Shown one piece after another: positions 55,577-64,000 of a DNA stretch of 64,000 nt; within the stretch, counting starts at the first letter, position 1; the number at the start of each line of letters is the position of its first letter. The position numbers and the translations under genes were made by a program. The notes under the pieces were generated by a model, which saw nothing but the letters and a program-made list of their open reading frames with translations, searched no databases and had not been told where the DNA came from. Source of the stretch: Janthinobacterium lividum (GTDB taxonomy: Bacteria > Pseudomonadota > Gammaproteobacteria > Burkholderiales > Burkholderiaceae_D); the NCBI RefSeq assembly GCF_011601275.1, contig NZ_JAAOLY010000006.1, forward strand, positions 270,467 to 334,466, given 5' to 3'.

Positions 55577-56827
55577 ATGTCTTTCGCCATCCTGCGTCAC
55601 CGCAACTTCGCTTTTTACCTTTCCGCCCGCGTGCTGGGCACAGTGGCCGTGCAGATGCAAAGCGTGGCCATCGGCTGGCAGGTGTACCAGATCACGGGCA
55701 GCCTGTTCGACCTGGGCCTGATCGGCCTGGCGCAATTCGCCCCCTTCCTCGTCTTGATTTTGCCGGCCGGCCACGTGGCCGACCGCTACAACCGCCGCAA
55801 CATCATCGCCTGGTGCCTGGCGGCGCAGCTCGCTTGCGCGCTGGCCCTGCTGGCCTTTACGCTCAGCGGACTTGCCATCGTCTGGCCCGTGTTTGCCGTG
55901 CTGGTGCTGTTCGGCAGCGCGCGCGCCTTCATGATGCCGGCCACGCAAGCCGTGCTGGTCAACATGGTGCCCACGCAACACTTCAGCCGTGCCGTCGCGC
56001 TCAGCTCGTCGAGTTCGCACGTGGCCATCATCCTGGGGCCCACCTTGGGCGGCTTGCTGTATTACTTCGGCCCCAAGGTGGTGTATTTGATCTCGTCCGC
56101 GCTGCTGGTCGTGTCCGTCCTGCTGATGCGCGCCACCACGCCCGCGCCGCAAGTGGTCAAGCGCGAACCCGTCAGCTGGCATACCCTGCTCGAAGGCTTG
56201 CGCTTCGTCTGGTCGAAACCCATCGTGCTGGGCGCCATTTCGCTCGACCTGTTTGCCGTCCTGTTCGGCGGCGCCACGGCCCTGCTGCCGGCGCTCGCGC
56301 ACGACGTGCTGCATATCGGCCCCAGCGGCCTGGGCTTGCTGCGCACGGCGCCCGGGGCCGGCGCGGCCCTGTGCTCGATTGCGCTGGCCATCTTCCCCAT
56401 CACGCGCCGCGTGGGCGCGTGGATGTTCGGCGGCGTGGCCGTCTTCGGCCTGGGCACCTTGGTGCTGGGCAGCACCAGCTATTTCCCGCTGGCGCTGGCG
56501 GCGCTGTTCCTGATGGGCGCCGGCGACATGGTCAGCGTCTACATCCGCCACCTGCTGGTGCAGTTCGAGACGCCCGACGAGATCCGCGGCCGGGTCAGCG
56601 CCGTGAACGCCGTCTTCATCGGCGCCTCGAACGAGCTGGGTGAATTCGAATCGGGCTTGACGGCCGGCTGGTTCGGCCTGGTGCGCGCCGTGCTCTTCGG
56701 CGGCGCCGCCACCCTGGCCGTGACGGGCATCTGGGCCGTGCTGTTCCCCGTGCTGTCGCGCATGGACCGCTTCCCCCACCACGAGAAGGAAACGGCGGCG
56801 AAGGCAGCCACCACGGCGGCAACTTAA
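55577..56827 (+). CDS. MFS transporter (EntS-like)
   Basis: 416 residues, about 12 membrane helices. FAILRHRNFAFYLSARVLGT starts it; VADRYNRRNIIAWC is the loop motif and the pattern matches DHA3/EntS efflux carriers. The start at 55577 is chosen because the family N-terminus begins there, although the frame is open upstream through the reductase gene's end. Charged C-terminal tail. The exported substrate is unknown. Confidence 0.88.
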   Translation: MSFAILRHRNFAFYLSARVLGTVAVQMQSVAIGWQVYQITGSLFDLGLIGLAQFAPFLVLILPAGHVADRYNRRNIIAWCLAAQLACALALLAFTLSGLAIVWPVFAVLVLFGSARAFMMPATQAVLVNMVPTQHFSRAVALSSSSSHVAIILGPTLGGLLYYFGPKVVYLISSALLVVSVLLMRATTPAPQVVKREPVSWHTLLEGLRFVWSKPIVLGAISLDLFAVLFGGATALLPALAHDVLHIGPSGLGLLRTAPGAGAALCSIALAIFPITRRVGAWMFGGVAVFGLGTLVLGSTSYFPLALAALFLMGAGDMVSVYIRHLLVQFETPDEIRGRVSAVNAVFIGASNELGEFESGLTAGWFGLVRAVLFGGAATLAVTGIWAVLFPVLSRMDRFPHHEKETAAKAATTAAT

Positions 56828-56867
56828 GCGCTAAGATGCGCTATCCCAACTGATGCATCCTGGCACC

Positions 56868-57533
56868 ATGAAAATCACGCTTCCATTCCGCAGCTTCATC
56901 CGCAGCCGCCCCCACCTGAGCATGGCCACGGTCATCGGCGTGGTGGTCGGCCTGCTGCTGCCTTCGTCCTGGCAACAGATGACGCGTTTGCTCACGGCAT
57001 GGAACGTGGCCGTCTGGTTCTACCTGGCAACGATGGCCTGGATGATGATGCGCGCCAACCATCACAAAGTAAAAGCCATGGCGGCGCGCCAGGACGAGCG
57101 GGCGGCCACGGTGCTGTCGGCCCTGTCCGTCGCATCCGTGATGAGCCTGGTGGCCATCGTCTCGCAGCTGTCCTCGATGAAGGACATGGCGCCGGACGAG
57201 CGCGCGCTGCATTACGGCCTGACGATACTCACCCTGGTCGGTTCCTGGTTCCTCGTCGGCACCCTGTTCTGCTTCCACTACGCCCACCTGTATTACCAGG
57301 CCGATCCCGCGCTGCGCCCGCTGAAGTTTCCCGACGACGAGCAAAATCCCGATTACTGGGATTTTCTGTATTTCGCCATCACCATCGCCGTGGCCGTGCA
57401 AACGTCGGACGTTTCCGTGCAGACGCGCATGATGCGGCAGATCGTGCTGGGACAATCCGTGCTGAGCTTTTTCTTCAACTTGGTCGTGCTGGGACTGTCG
57501 ATCAATATCGCCGCCGGTCTCATCAATGGCTGA
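56868..57533 (+). CDS. DUF1345 membrane protein
   Basis: About 221 residues with five or six membrane segments: MATVIGVVVGLLLPSSW, WNVAVWFYLATMAWMMM, VASVMSLVAIVSQL, YGLTILTLVGSWFLVGTLFCFHYA, and IVLGQSVLSFFFNLVVLGL. The loop YWDFLYFAITIAVAVQTSDV is the DUF1345 signature. The start is 56868 (MKITLP) or an ATG 5 codons earlier. Unknown function. Confidence 0.8.
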   Translation: MKITLPFRSFIRSRPHLSMATVIGVVVGLLLPSSWQQMTRLLTAWNVAVWFYLATMAWMMMRANHHKVKAMAARQDERAATVLSALSVASVMSLVAIVSQLSSMKDMAPDERALHYGLTILTLVGSWFLVGTLFCFHYAHLYYQADPALRPLKFPDDEQNPDYWDFLYFAITIAVAVQTSDVSVQTRMMRQIVLGQSVLSFFFNLVVLGLSINIAAGLING

Positions 57534-57633
57534 AAAATAATTTCGTATTGGAAACTTGACCTGGCTGAAGGGTTAAGCTCATCTTAATCGTGCGCACCCT
57601 CTTGAAATACTGGAAAGAGGAGTAAGATAAGTT

Positions 57634-57658
57634 CCATGCACAGAGGTCATGTGCATGG
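57634..57658. repeat. Inverted repeat upstream of the HPF-like gene
   Basis: CCATGCAC (57634-57641) and GTGCATGG (57651-57658) form a perfect 8-bp-arm repeat, 63 bp upstream of the ATG. A TTGAAA/TAAGAT-like promoter pair lies just before it. Confidence 0.5.
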
Positions 57659-57720
57659 GGCAGCAACCAGGCCGCAGCACGCCTGAGATGGGTTTTTTTT
57701 GAATTGACAGGAGTAAGCAT

Positions 57721-58098
57721 ATGCAAATCAATATTCATACCGACAGCACCATCGCCAACACCGCTGGACTGAACGAACATGTGCAATCCGTACTTGAAAG
57801 CGCACTGAACCGCTTCCGCGACAACCTGACCCGCATCGAAGTCCACATCAGCGACACGAATGGCCCGAAAGGCGGCGCCGACGATATTCGCTGCGTCATG
57901 GAAGCACGGGTTGCTGGCTATCAACCGATCGCCGTGACCGAACAGAACGCCACCGTGCATCAATCCGTCGCCGGCGCCACCGACAAACTGAAACGCGCCA
58001 TCGATAGCGCCCTGGGCCGCCTGCACGACAGCAAGCGCCACGCCACCGGCAAAAATGCCGTGATCGATACGGCCGAAGCGGAAGAAACCGCCGAGTAA
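57721..58098 (+). CDS. HPF/RaiA-family ribosome-associated protein
   Basis: 125 residues. The first 100 (MQINIHTDSTI, RFRDNLTRIEVHISD, then VTEQNATVHQSVAGATDKLKRAIDSAL) fold as the S30AE domain of hibernation factors. The tail is Ala/Glu-rich. No long-form C-terminal dimerisation domain. AGGAG lies before the ATG. It would bind the 30S decoding centre in slow growth; an own leader with an inverted repeat suggests regulated expression. Confidence 0.85.
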   Translation: MQINIHTDSTIANTAGLNEHVQSVLESALNRFRDNLTRIEVHISDTNGPKGGADDIRCVMEARVAGYQPIAVTEQNATVHQSVAGATDKLKRAIDSALGRLHDSKRHATGKNAVIDTAEAEETAE

Positions 58099-58127
58099 TT
58101 CCCCACCTGCAGGATTTCCAGAGACTG

Positions 58128-58149
58128 AGGCAGCCGTTCAAGGCTGCCT
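58128..58149 (+). terminator. Hairpin after the HPF-like gene
   Basis: AGGCAGCC pairs perfectly with GGCTGCCT, 6-nt loop; only a short T stretch follows, so it may be a weak terminator. Confidence 0.5.
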
Positions 58150-58220
58150 TTGCACATCTGGACCCGCCTTCCTGCGCGACAATATCAATAGTAAAACAGC
58201 AAGCATTCCAGCGTATTAAC

Positions 58221-58242
58221 ACGACAATGAAATAATTGTCGT
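58221..58242. repeat. Inverted repeat upstream of the diguanylate cyclase
   Basis: ACGACAAT-N6-ATTGTCGT, perfect 8-bp arms, 112 bp upstream of the GTG start. Candidate regulator site in the promoter region. Confidence 0.5.
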
Positions 58243-58353
58243 ATTTCTCACAGTAAGTGACATCAAGCAAGCCTTTGCCGTTACAGCCAAGGCCGCTTTA
58301 CGCTATCATGAAGCTACCGGCCCTCTGCTCGCGCGCGCCGGCTTTTTGAAAGT

Positions 58354-59325
58354 GTGATTGTGGAACAGATCGGCAACTTTGGCGCTTCAGGCTGCAACAT
58401 CGGCGATTTACAGCTATTTCGCGATGGAGCGGATAGCCAGACGGCCGCCATGCTGGCGCCCTGCCCCGTCATGCGCCTCGAAGCGGGCGAAGCGATTGCC
58501 GACACACAAGGCACCAGCCTGTACATCGTCCTGCGCGGTTCGCTGGCCGTGGCCGCCGACATCCACACGGGCATGGACGACGGCACCGTCAGCAAGGTCT
58601 TGCCCGGCGAAAGCGTGGGCGAACAATCGGTGCTCGATGAAGCGAGCAACCTGGCCGCTATTTCCGCCCTGGAAGAAACCGATTTGCTGGTGATCGACGC
58701 GGCCGTCGTCTGGGAATTGATCGAGCAATCGAACGGCCTCGCGCGCAACCTGTTGCGGCTGCTGTCCTTCCGCATCCGCGCCGCGAACGCCCTGCTGCGC
58801 CGGCGCCAGAAACTGGGCGAGTTCTACCGCCAGCTGTCGATGGTCGACAGCCTGACGGGTTTGTACAACCGCGCCTGGCTCACCGACTTGCTGCCAAACA
58901 TGATCGTCACGGCCCATGCCAGCGCCTCGCCGCTGTCGCTGGTGATGATCGACCTCGACCATTTCAAGCGTTTCAACGACACGCATGGCCACCAGGCGGG
59001 TGACCAGGCGCTGCGCATCGCCGCGCAAGTGCTGGGCGCGGCCCTGCGGCCGACGGATTTTGCCGTGCGTTATGGTGGCGAGGAAATGATGGTGATCTTG
59101 CCCGATACGAGCGAGCACGTGGCCCTGCGGGTGGCCGAACGCTTGTGCGAGCGCATGCAGCAAGCCGTCATCTTCGCCGACATGCGCAGCGCGCTGCCGC
59201 ACATCACGGGCTCCTTCGGCGTGGCCAGCCTGGCGGCCGAACAGGATGACGAAGCGCTGATCGCGGCGGCCGACGCGGCTTTGTATCGCGCGAAGGCCGG
59301 CGGCCGCAACCGGGTCATGCTGTAG
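58354..59325 (+). CDS. Cyclic-nucleotide-domain diguanylate cyclase
   Basis: About 323 residues: a Crp-like sensor domain (about 10-130; RLEAGEAIADTQGTSLYIVL, PGESVGEQSVLDEAS) and a GGDEF domain (about 160-323; LTGLYNRAW, MIDLDHFKRFNDTHGHQAGDQAL). The active-site loop reads RYGGEEMMVIL: GGEE is kept but Phe is replaced by Met. Starts GTG 58354 or GTG 58360. A CCGGC...GCCGG hairpin with five T (58317-58347) precedes it. Synthesises c-di-GMP if active. It ends 1 bp from the convergent DUF5610 gene. Confidence 0.88.
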   Translation: MIVEQIGNFGASGCNIGDLQLFRDGADSQTAAMLAPCPVMRLEAGEAIADTQGTSLYIVLRGSLAVAADIHTGMDDGTVSKVLPGESVGEQSVLDEASNLAAISALEETDLLVIDAAVVWELIEQSNGLARNLLRLLSFRIRAANALLRRRQKLGEFYRQLSMVDSLTGLYNRAWLTDLLPNMIVTAHASASPLSLVMIDLDHFKRFNDTHGHQAGDQALRIAAQVLGAALRPTDFAVRYGGEEMMVILPDTSEHVALRVAERLCERMQQAVIFADMRSALPHITGSFGVASLAAEQDDEALIAAADAALYRAKAGGRNRVML

Positions 59326-59326
59326 C

Positions 59327-59941
59327 TCAGGCAGCCTTGCTGTCGGCCGGCTTGGCGGCGTCATCCTTCTTGCTGCTGTGCGCGGCGATGAAATCCGCAT
59401 AGCCCTTCTGCACCAGCTCGTACGTCTTGTCGATATTGCCGGCGATATCGCCTTTCAACACTTTCAAGCCGCCCAGAATGTCGCGCGCTTCCTTGAAGCC
59501 TTTTTCCATGCCGCCGCTGATGGTGTCCATGAACTTGGTCAGGGCCGTATCATCATCCAGGTCGGGATTCTGTTTCTTGAAGGCATCAAAAAAACCCGTC
59601 GACAGCGATACAATGCGGCTCGCCGTCGCTTCGGCGCTATTGTCCTGCGAAGCGGCGTTCTGGATCGCATCCTCGCCGTACTGGCCCTTCAGCGCTTCAT
59701 TGATGTTGGTGATGGCCGTCTTGTACAGCAGCGCCAGCGGCTCGTTCTCGGAACCGATCGACACGTTCAGCGAGGCCTGCATGATGGAGGCGTTAAATTG
59801 CAGCTTGGTACGGTCGTTGACGCTCATTTCAGCGTTGACGCCGTCCTTTTGCTGGACTTTATCGTCCTTGCCAGCAACGCCCGTACTGACGGAAGTCACG
59901 GAAGGGTTGGAATTGCCGCTTGCGGCGATGGGAATTGACAC
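59327..59941 (-). CDS. DUF5610-domain protein
   Basis: 204 residues. NDRTKLQFNASIMQASLNVSIGSENEPLALLYKTAITNINEAL is the DUF5610 core; residues near the C-terminus are Lys/Asp/Ala-rich. The GTG at 59941 is chosen because AAGGAGG lies 6 nt upstream; upstream ATGs (59977) would read through this ribosome site. No signal peptide. Unknown function. Confidence 0.78.
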   Translation of the reverse strand: MSIPIAASGNSNPSVTSVSTGVAGKDDKVQQKDGVNAEMSVNDRTKLQFNASIMQASLNVSIGSENEPLALLYKTAITNINEALKGQYGEDAIQNAASQDNSAEATASRIVSLSTGFFDAFKKQNPDLDDDTALTKFMDTISGGMEKGFKEARDILGGLKVLKGDIAGNIDKTYELVQKGYADFIAAHSSKKDDAAKPADSKAA

Positions 59942-60097
59942 GATAGACCTCCTTGAACGGGCAATGTATGCCACCATGCGGGAAACGCGATGATGACCAT
60001 CCTCTCGTGTAGTATCGGCAGGTTTTCAGAAAACTGTAGCAGCGGCGCTCTTTTACCGGCCCGGATAACCAATCAAGTAACCAAGTAATGACCATCA

Positions 60098-61546
60098 ATG
60101 ACTAACCAGACCTTTCTTTGGCACGATTACGAAACCTTTGGCGCCCAGCCGCGCCGCGACCGCCCGGCCCAGTTCGCCGCCATCCGCACGGATGCCGAAC
60201 TCAACGAGATCGGTGAGCCGATCATGCTGTATTGCCAGCCTGCCAATGATTTCCTGCCCGACCCGCAATCGTGCCTGATCACCGGCATCACGCCGCAGCA
60301 GTGTCTGCAACTGGGCGTGCCCGAGCACCAGTTCGCCGCCACCATCGAAGCGGCCTTTTCGGAGCCGGGCACCATCGGCGTGGGCTACAACACCATCCGT
60401 TTCGACGATGAAGTCACGCGCTTCCTGTTCTGGCGCAACCTGATCGACCCGTATGCGCGCGAATGGAAAAACCATTGCGGCCGCTGGGATATCCTCGACG
60501 TGGTGCGCATGACGCACGCGCTGCGCCCGGAAGGCATTCAATGGCCGAAGCGCGACGATGGTCAGACCAGTTTTAGACTGGAACACCTGAGCAAGGCCAA
60601 TGGCCTCATCCACGAAGCGGCCCACGATGCGCTGTCCGACGTGCGCGCCACCATCGCCCTGGCCCGCCTGATCAAGCAGAAACAGCCGAAACTGTTCGAA
60701 TTCTGCCTGGCCCTGCACAAAAAGGACCGGGTCGCCAGCGAAATGGGCATGCACCTGGCCGCCGGCGAGCGCCAGCCTTTCCTGCACGTGTCGGGCATGT
60801 TCCCCGCCGAACGGGGTTGCGTGGGCGTCGTCTGGCCGCTGGCCACGCACCCGAGCAACAAGAACGAGATCCTCGTCTGGGATTGCGCCTACGACCCGCG
60901 CGAACTGTTCGAACTGGACGCCGACACCATCCGCACGCGGCTGTTCACGCGCAAGGACGCCATGCCCGAAGGCATGACGCGCCTGCCCGTGAAGAGCGTG
61001 CACCTGAACAAGTCGCCCATGTTGGTCGGCAACCTGAAAACCCTGTCGCCGGCCATGGCGGCGCAATGGGGCATCGACGTGGACGCGGCGAAGGTCAACG
61101 CGCAATTCGCCGCCACGGCGCCAAACATGGATGCGATCTGGGCCGAAGTGTTCCAGCGCCCGGGCGCGAATGCCGCGCTGGACGTGGATGAGGATTTGTA
61201 CAACGGTTTCGTCAGCAACGATGACCGCCGCCTGCTCGAATCCTTGCGCCGCGAAACGCCGGCCAAGCTGGCCACGGCCCGCCCCTCGTTTGCCGACGAG
61301 CGCCTGCAGGAACTGCTGTTCCGCTACCGCGCCCGCAATTTCCCGCAAACGCTGAGCGAAGCGGAAAGCCTGCGCTGGGAACAACACCGGGCCGCCCGCC
61401 TGTTCGACGGCGACGGCGGCGCCCGCACCATCGAAATGCTGTTTACGGAGATCGACGTACTGTCGGAATCCGTGGATGAGCGGGGAGAGGAAATTCTGGG
61501 AGAACTCTACGATTACGCGGAGATGGTGGCGCCAATGCGCGACTGA
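60098..61546 (+). CDS. sbcB: Exodeoxyribonuclease I
   Basis: 482 residues, near the usual 475. DEDDh nuclease motifs: WHDYETFG (Asp, Glu), GYNTIRFDDE, and HEAAHDALSDVRATI with the catalytic His and Asp. The SH3-like and helical C-terminal domains fill the rest. Degrades single-stranded DNA 3' to 5' in recombination and mismatch repair. Confidence 0.95.
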   Translation: MTNQTFLWHDYETFGAQPRRDRPAQFAAIRTDAELNEIGEPIMLYCQPANDFLPDPQSCLITGITPQQCLQLGVPEHQFAATIEAAFSEPGTIGVGYNTIRFDDEVTRFLFWRNLIDPYAREWKNHCGRWDILDVVRMTHALRPEGIQWPKRDDGQTSFRLEHLSKANGLIHEAAHDALSDVRATIALARLIKQKQPKLFEFCLALHKKDRVASEMGMHLAAGERQPFLHVSGMFPAERGCVGVVWPLATHPSNKNEILVWDCAYDPRELFELDADTIRTRLFTRKDAMPEGMTRLPVKSVHLNKSPMLVGNLKTLSPAMAAQWGIDVDAAKVNAQFAATAPNMDAIWAEVFQRPGANAALDVDEDLYNGFVSNDDRRLLESLRRETPAKLATARPSFADERLQELLFRYRARNFPQTLSEAESLRWEQHRAARLFDGDGGARTIEMLFTEIDVLSESVDERGEEILGELYDYAEMVAPMRD

Positions 61547-61559
61547 AGGACCAGGCCGG

Positions 61560-61662
61560 GTAGGTCGGATTAGCGGGGCAAGGCCCCGCGTAATCCGACA
61601 ACATTGTTGACCCGAGCGTGGTGGTGTCGGATTACGCGGCGTCGCCGCTAATCCGACCTACG
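61560..61662. repeat. Dispersed palindromic element, copy 3 (two hairpins)
   Basis: GTAGGTCGGATTAGCGGGG ... AATCCGACAACATTGTTGAC ... TGTCGGATTACGCGGC ... TAATCCGACCTACG: two hairpins with identical outer ends. It lies between convergent sbcB and pyrF. Confidence 0.9.
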
Positions 61663-62482
61663 TTGCGCGGTGTTGATTGATCGCATCGCGCGTTTCGATC
61701 GCCACGCGGCGCGCGGCGTCGGCCCAGTCTTCGCCATCCTGCGGCTTGGCGTAGATGATGGCCCGCGACGAGCTGATCATCATGCCCATGCCGTTCGCCG
61801 TCTGGCCCGCGCCAACTGTCGCCGCGATGTCGCCGCCCTGGGCGCCGATGCCTGGCACCAGCAGCGGCATGTCCCCGACGATGGCACGCACTTGCGCCAG
61901 CTCTTCAGGGAAAGTGGCGCCGACGACGAGCGCGCACTGGCCATTCTTGTTCCATTTGTCGGCCACCAGGCGTGCCACGCGCTGGTACAGCGGTTCGCCG
62001 TCCGTATTCAGGAATTGCAGGTCCGAGCCGCCCGGGTTCGAGGTGCGGCACAGGATGATCACGCCGCGGTCTTTCCACGCCAGGTAGGGGTCGAGCGAAT
62101 CCTCGCCCATGTAGGGGTTCACGGTGACGGCGTCGGCGCCGTAGCGCTCGAACGCTTCGCGCGCGTATTGCGTGGCGGTCGCGCCGATGTCGCCCCGTTT
62201 TGCGTCGAGGATCAGCGGGATGTGCGGGTAGTTTTCACGCACGTAGCGGCAGATGTCTTCCAGCTGCTTTTCCGCGCCCAGCGCGGCAAAATAGGCGATC
62301 TGCGGCTTGAAGGCGCAGGCCAGGTCGGCAGTGGCGTCGATGATGCGCGTGCAAAAGGTGGTGATTCCATCAGGCAAGTCGCGCAGTTCGGCCGGCAGTT
62401 TCACCAGGTCCGGGTCCAGGCCCACGCACAGCAGGGAATTATTGGCCGTCCACGCGGCGGATAATTTATTGATGAAATTCAC
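61658..62482 (-). CDS. pyrF: Orotidine 5'-phosphate decarboxylase (type 2)
   Basis: 274 residues, typical of the long type. [51 protein letters not shown] (catalytic Lys-Asp pairs) and PGIGAQGGD are diagnostic. It makes UMP from OMP. Start is GTG (62482), preceded by GAAGG 7 nt upstream. The last codon pair reads into TAG inside the repeat copy 3. Confidence 0.96.
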   Translation of the reverse strand: MNFINKLSAAWTANNSLLCVGLDPDLVKLPAELRDLPDGITTFCTRIIDATADLACAFKPQIAYFAALGAEKQLEDICRYVRENYPHIPLILDAKRGDIGATATQYAREAFERYGADAVTVNPYMGEDSLDPYLAWKDRGVIILCRTSNPGGSDLQFLNTDGEPLYQRVARLVADKWNKNGQCALVVGATFPEELAQVRAIVGDMPLLVPGIGAQGGDIAATVGAGQTANGMGMMISSSRAIIYAKPQDGEDWADAARRVAIETRDAINQHRAT

Positions 62483-62639
62483 GGCACACCTTCTCTATAT
62501 TCAGTTGCAAACCCCGTATTGTAACGCGGCGCAGGCCAGTGAAGGCAGGCTGAGGCGGCTACCGGCGCTTATTAAACCGACATGGCGGGCCGTTTCAGGT
62601 ATATTTGCCCCACCTCCTTTACTCTGCACGGAACCCATC

Positions 62640-63254
62640 ATGCAAATCACCAATCAATTCACCAAATGGCTGCGCCTGGCCCTGAGCGTTACCGTCCTGG
62701 CCGGCATCCTGACGGGCTGCGGCTATAACGACTTCCAGAGCAAGGACGAAGCCACCAAGGCCGCCTGGGGCGAAGTGGTCAACCAGTACCAGCGCCGCGC
62801 CGACCTGATCCCCAACCTGGTCAACACCGTCAAGGGCTATGCCACGCACGAGCGCGAAACACTGGAAGCGGTGACCAAGGCGCGCGCCGCCGCCACCAGT
62901 TTTCAGATCACGCCCGAAGTGCTGAACGACCCGGCCGCGTTCGAGAAATTCCAGCAAGTGCAGGGGCAGCTGTCGTCGGCCCTGTCGCGCCTGATGGTGG
63001 TGTCCGAGAAATATCCTGACCTGAAAGCCGATACCAGCTTCCGCGATTTGCAGTCGCAGCTGGAAGGCACGGAAAACCGCATCACGGTGGCGCGCCAGCG
63101 CTACATCGTTGCCGTGCAGGATTACAACGTGCATGCGCGCAGCTTCCCGAACAACCTGACGGCCATGGTCTTCGGCTACAAGGTCAAGCCATCGTTCACG
63201 GTGGAAAACGAAAAAGCCATCTCGACCGCACCGACCGTCAACTTTGGCAAATAA
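62640..63254 (+). CDS. lemA: LemA-family lipoprotein
   Basis: 204 residues. Signal peptide ends in the lipobox LTGC, so it is a lipoprotein; GYNDFQSKDEATKAAWGEVVNQYQRRADLIPNLVNTVKGYA is the LemA signature. Helical, probably coiled. The ATG at 62640 is the proper start (frame open 110 codons more upstream). It is followed within 1 bp by a TPM-domain gene, a common pair of unknown role. Confidence 0.92.
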   Translation: MQITNQFTKWLRLALSVTVLAGILTGCGYNDFQSKDEATKAAWGEVVNQYQRRADLIPNLVNTVKGYATHERETLEAVTKARAAATSFQITPEVLNDPAAFEKFQQVQGQLSSALSRLMVVSEKYPDLKADTSFRDLQSQLEGTENRITVARQRYIVAVQDYNVHARSFPNNLTAMVFGYKVKPSFTVENEKAISTAPTVNFGK

Positions 63255-63255
63255 G

Positions 63256-64000
63256 ATGAAAGCCTGGTCTTATCTGGCGGCGCTGGCGACGGCGCTGCTG
63301 CTGTGGACGATGGCGCCGGCCGGCGCGCAGGGCTTGCAGCCCGTGCCGCCGCTGGCGGCGCGCGTGACGGACAACGCCAGCATGCTCGACGCCAAGCAAA
63401 AGGCGGCGCTGGAAGGCGTGCTGGCCGACTACGAAGCCAAGACGGGCAGCCAGATCGCCGTGCTGCTGGTCAAGAGCACGGAACCGGAAGCCATCGAGCA
63501 ATACAGCATCCGCGTGGCGGATGCCTGGAAGCTGGGCCGCAAGGGCGTCGATGACGGCGTGCTGCTGATGGTGGCGAAAGACAACCCATCGTCGTTGCGT
63601 CGCCTGCGCATCGAGGCTGGCCGCGGCGTACAGGGCGTGCTGACGGATGCGCAATCGAAACGCATCCTGCAAGACGTGATCGCCCCCCATTTCAAGCAGA
63701 ACGACTATTACGGCGGTCTGGTGGCCGGCGTAGGATCGATTGCCACCCTGCTGAACCAGGAGCAATTCCCCGCCCCGGCCCAGCAGAAAGCGCCGGCCAC
63801 GGTGGACGCGGGCGGCATGACCTTCTGGCTGCCGCTGCTGTTCTTCGGCTTCCTCGTCGTGCTGACCCTGTTCCGCTCGCGCGGCGGGCCAACTCGGCTG
63901 CAGCGGGGCAGCAACTGGTCCAGCGGCGCCACCGGTGTCGTGCTGGGCAGCATTCTCAGCCAGGCGCTGAACAACCGCGGCGGCGGGGGCGGCTTCGGCG
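63256..64000 (+). CDS. TPM-domain (YgcG-like) membrane protein, cut by window end
   Basis: At least 248 residues, no stop before the edge. Signal peptide (MKAWSYLAALATALLLWTMA), TPM domain (about 35-165; VTDNASMLDAKQKAALEGVL, GSQIAVLLVKSTEPEAIEQY, GRKGVDDGVLLMVAKDNPS), membrane helix near 195-212, and a Gly-rich C-terminal part that runs out of the window. Partner of LemA. Such proteins are acid-phosphatase-like or scaffold proteins in other lineages; function open. Confidence 0.9.
   Translation, partial: MKAWSYLAALATALLLWTMAPAGAQGLQPVPPLAARVTDNASMLDAKQKAALEGVLADYEAKTGSQIAVLLVKSTEPEAIEQYSIRVADAWKLGRKGVDDGVLLMVAKDNPSSLRRLRIEAGRGVQGVLTDAQSKRILQDVIAPHFKQNDYYGGLVAGVGSIATLLNQEQFPAPAQQKAPATVDAGGMTFWLPLLFFGFLVVLTLFRSRGGPTRLQRGSNWSSGATGVVLGSILSQALNNRGGGGGFG

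Noticed and set aside
62307..62639. N-terminal extension of lemA
   Set aside because: It overlaps pyrF in antisense, and the lipoprotein signal peptide begins at 62640.

Overview
The window looks like chromosomal DNA from a GC-rich betaproteobacterium. The best guess is Oxalobacteraceae (Burkholderiales) close to Janthinobacterium, Duganella or Massilia. This rests on the rpsP-rimM-trmD-rplS order, the DUF3579 and CobD-like genes, the ferredoxin-reductase/epimerase pair and the many TonB-dependent receptors. It is an inference from gene content; no marker gene was compared. No rRNA, tRNA, CRISPR array, IS element or prophage is visible.

Bases 1-19340 form an amino-sugar (GlcNAc/chito-oligosaccharide) locus. 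A plus-strand operon carries the end of a BadF-type sugar kinase, a GntR regulator, nagA, a SIS-domain GlcN-6-P deaminase, a CUT1 ABC transporter (binding protein, two permeases, later the ATPase) and an MFS permease. These steps would bring GlcNAc or short oligomers in, phosphorylate and deacetylate them, and deaminate the product to fructose-6-P. A secreted TPR protein and two NagX-like membrane acyltransferase-family proteins follow; the latter two converge exactly on one CTAG. Two tandem TonB-dependent receptors (outer-membrane uptake) are divergent from a second GntR regulator. The control region between them holds AATACCA/TGGTATT sites.

19508-26896 is all on the minus strand: an Lnt-like amidohydrolase with an AraC/GyrI regulator, a CBS protein, DUF3579, a CobD/AmpE-like protein, a CoA-type Nudix hydrolase and the ribosomal operon rpsP-rimM-trmD-rplS. 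27175-38163 contains two small envelope proteins, an acyl-CoA dehydrogenase with etfA and etfB, a TusA-like protein, alaS, and a divergent zinc module (zur / znuD-like receptor) with a clear palindromic operator.

38267-49232 has ugpQ, a LytS/LytTR two-component pair, two hypotheticals, an MFS/LysR pair, a four-gene J-domain operon with three unrecognised partners, and glnS. 49410-53457 is the most accessory-looking part: a CHASE histidine kinase with no visible partner, a GRDP-like protein with a selected 9/10-residue repeat tail, a small HTH protein and small hypotheticals. 53541-64000 returns to housekeeping: epimerase and ferredoxin reductase (divergent, 12 bp apart), MFS, DUF1345, an HPF-like protein, a cyclic-nucleotide-domain diguanylate cyclase, DUF5610, sbcB, pyrF, lemA and a TPM-domain protein cut by the window edge.

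The main candidates for something undescribed are the repeat-tailed GRDP-like protein (51457-52170), the J-domain operon (44734-47304), and a dispersed palindromic element (three copies) that supplies the stop codons of ugpQ and pyrF.
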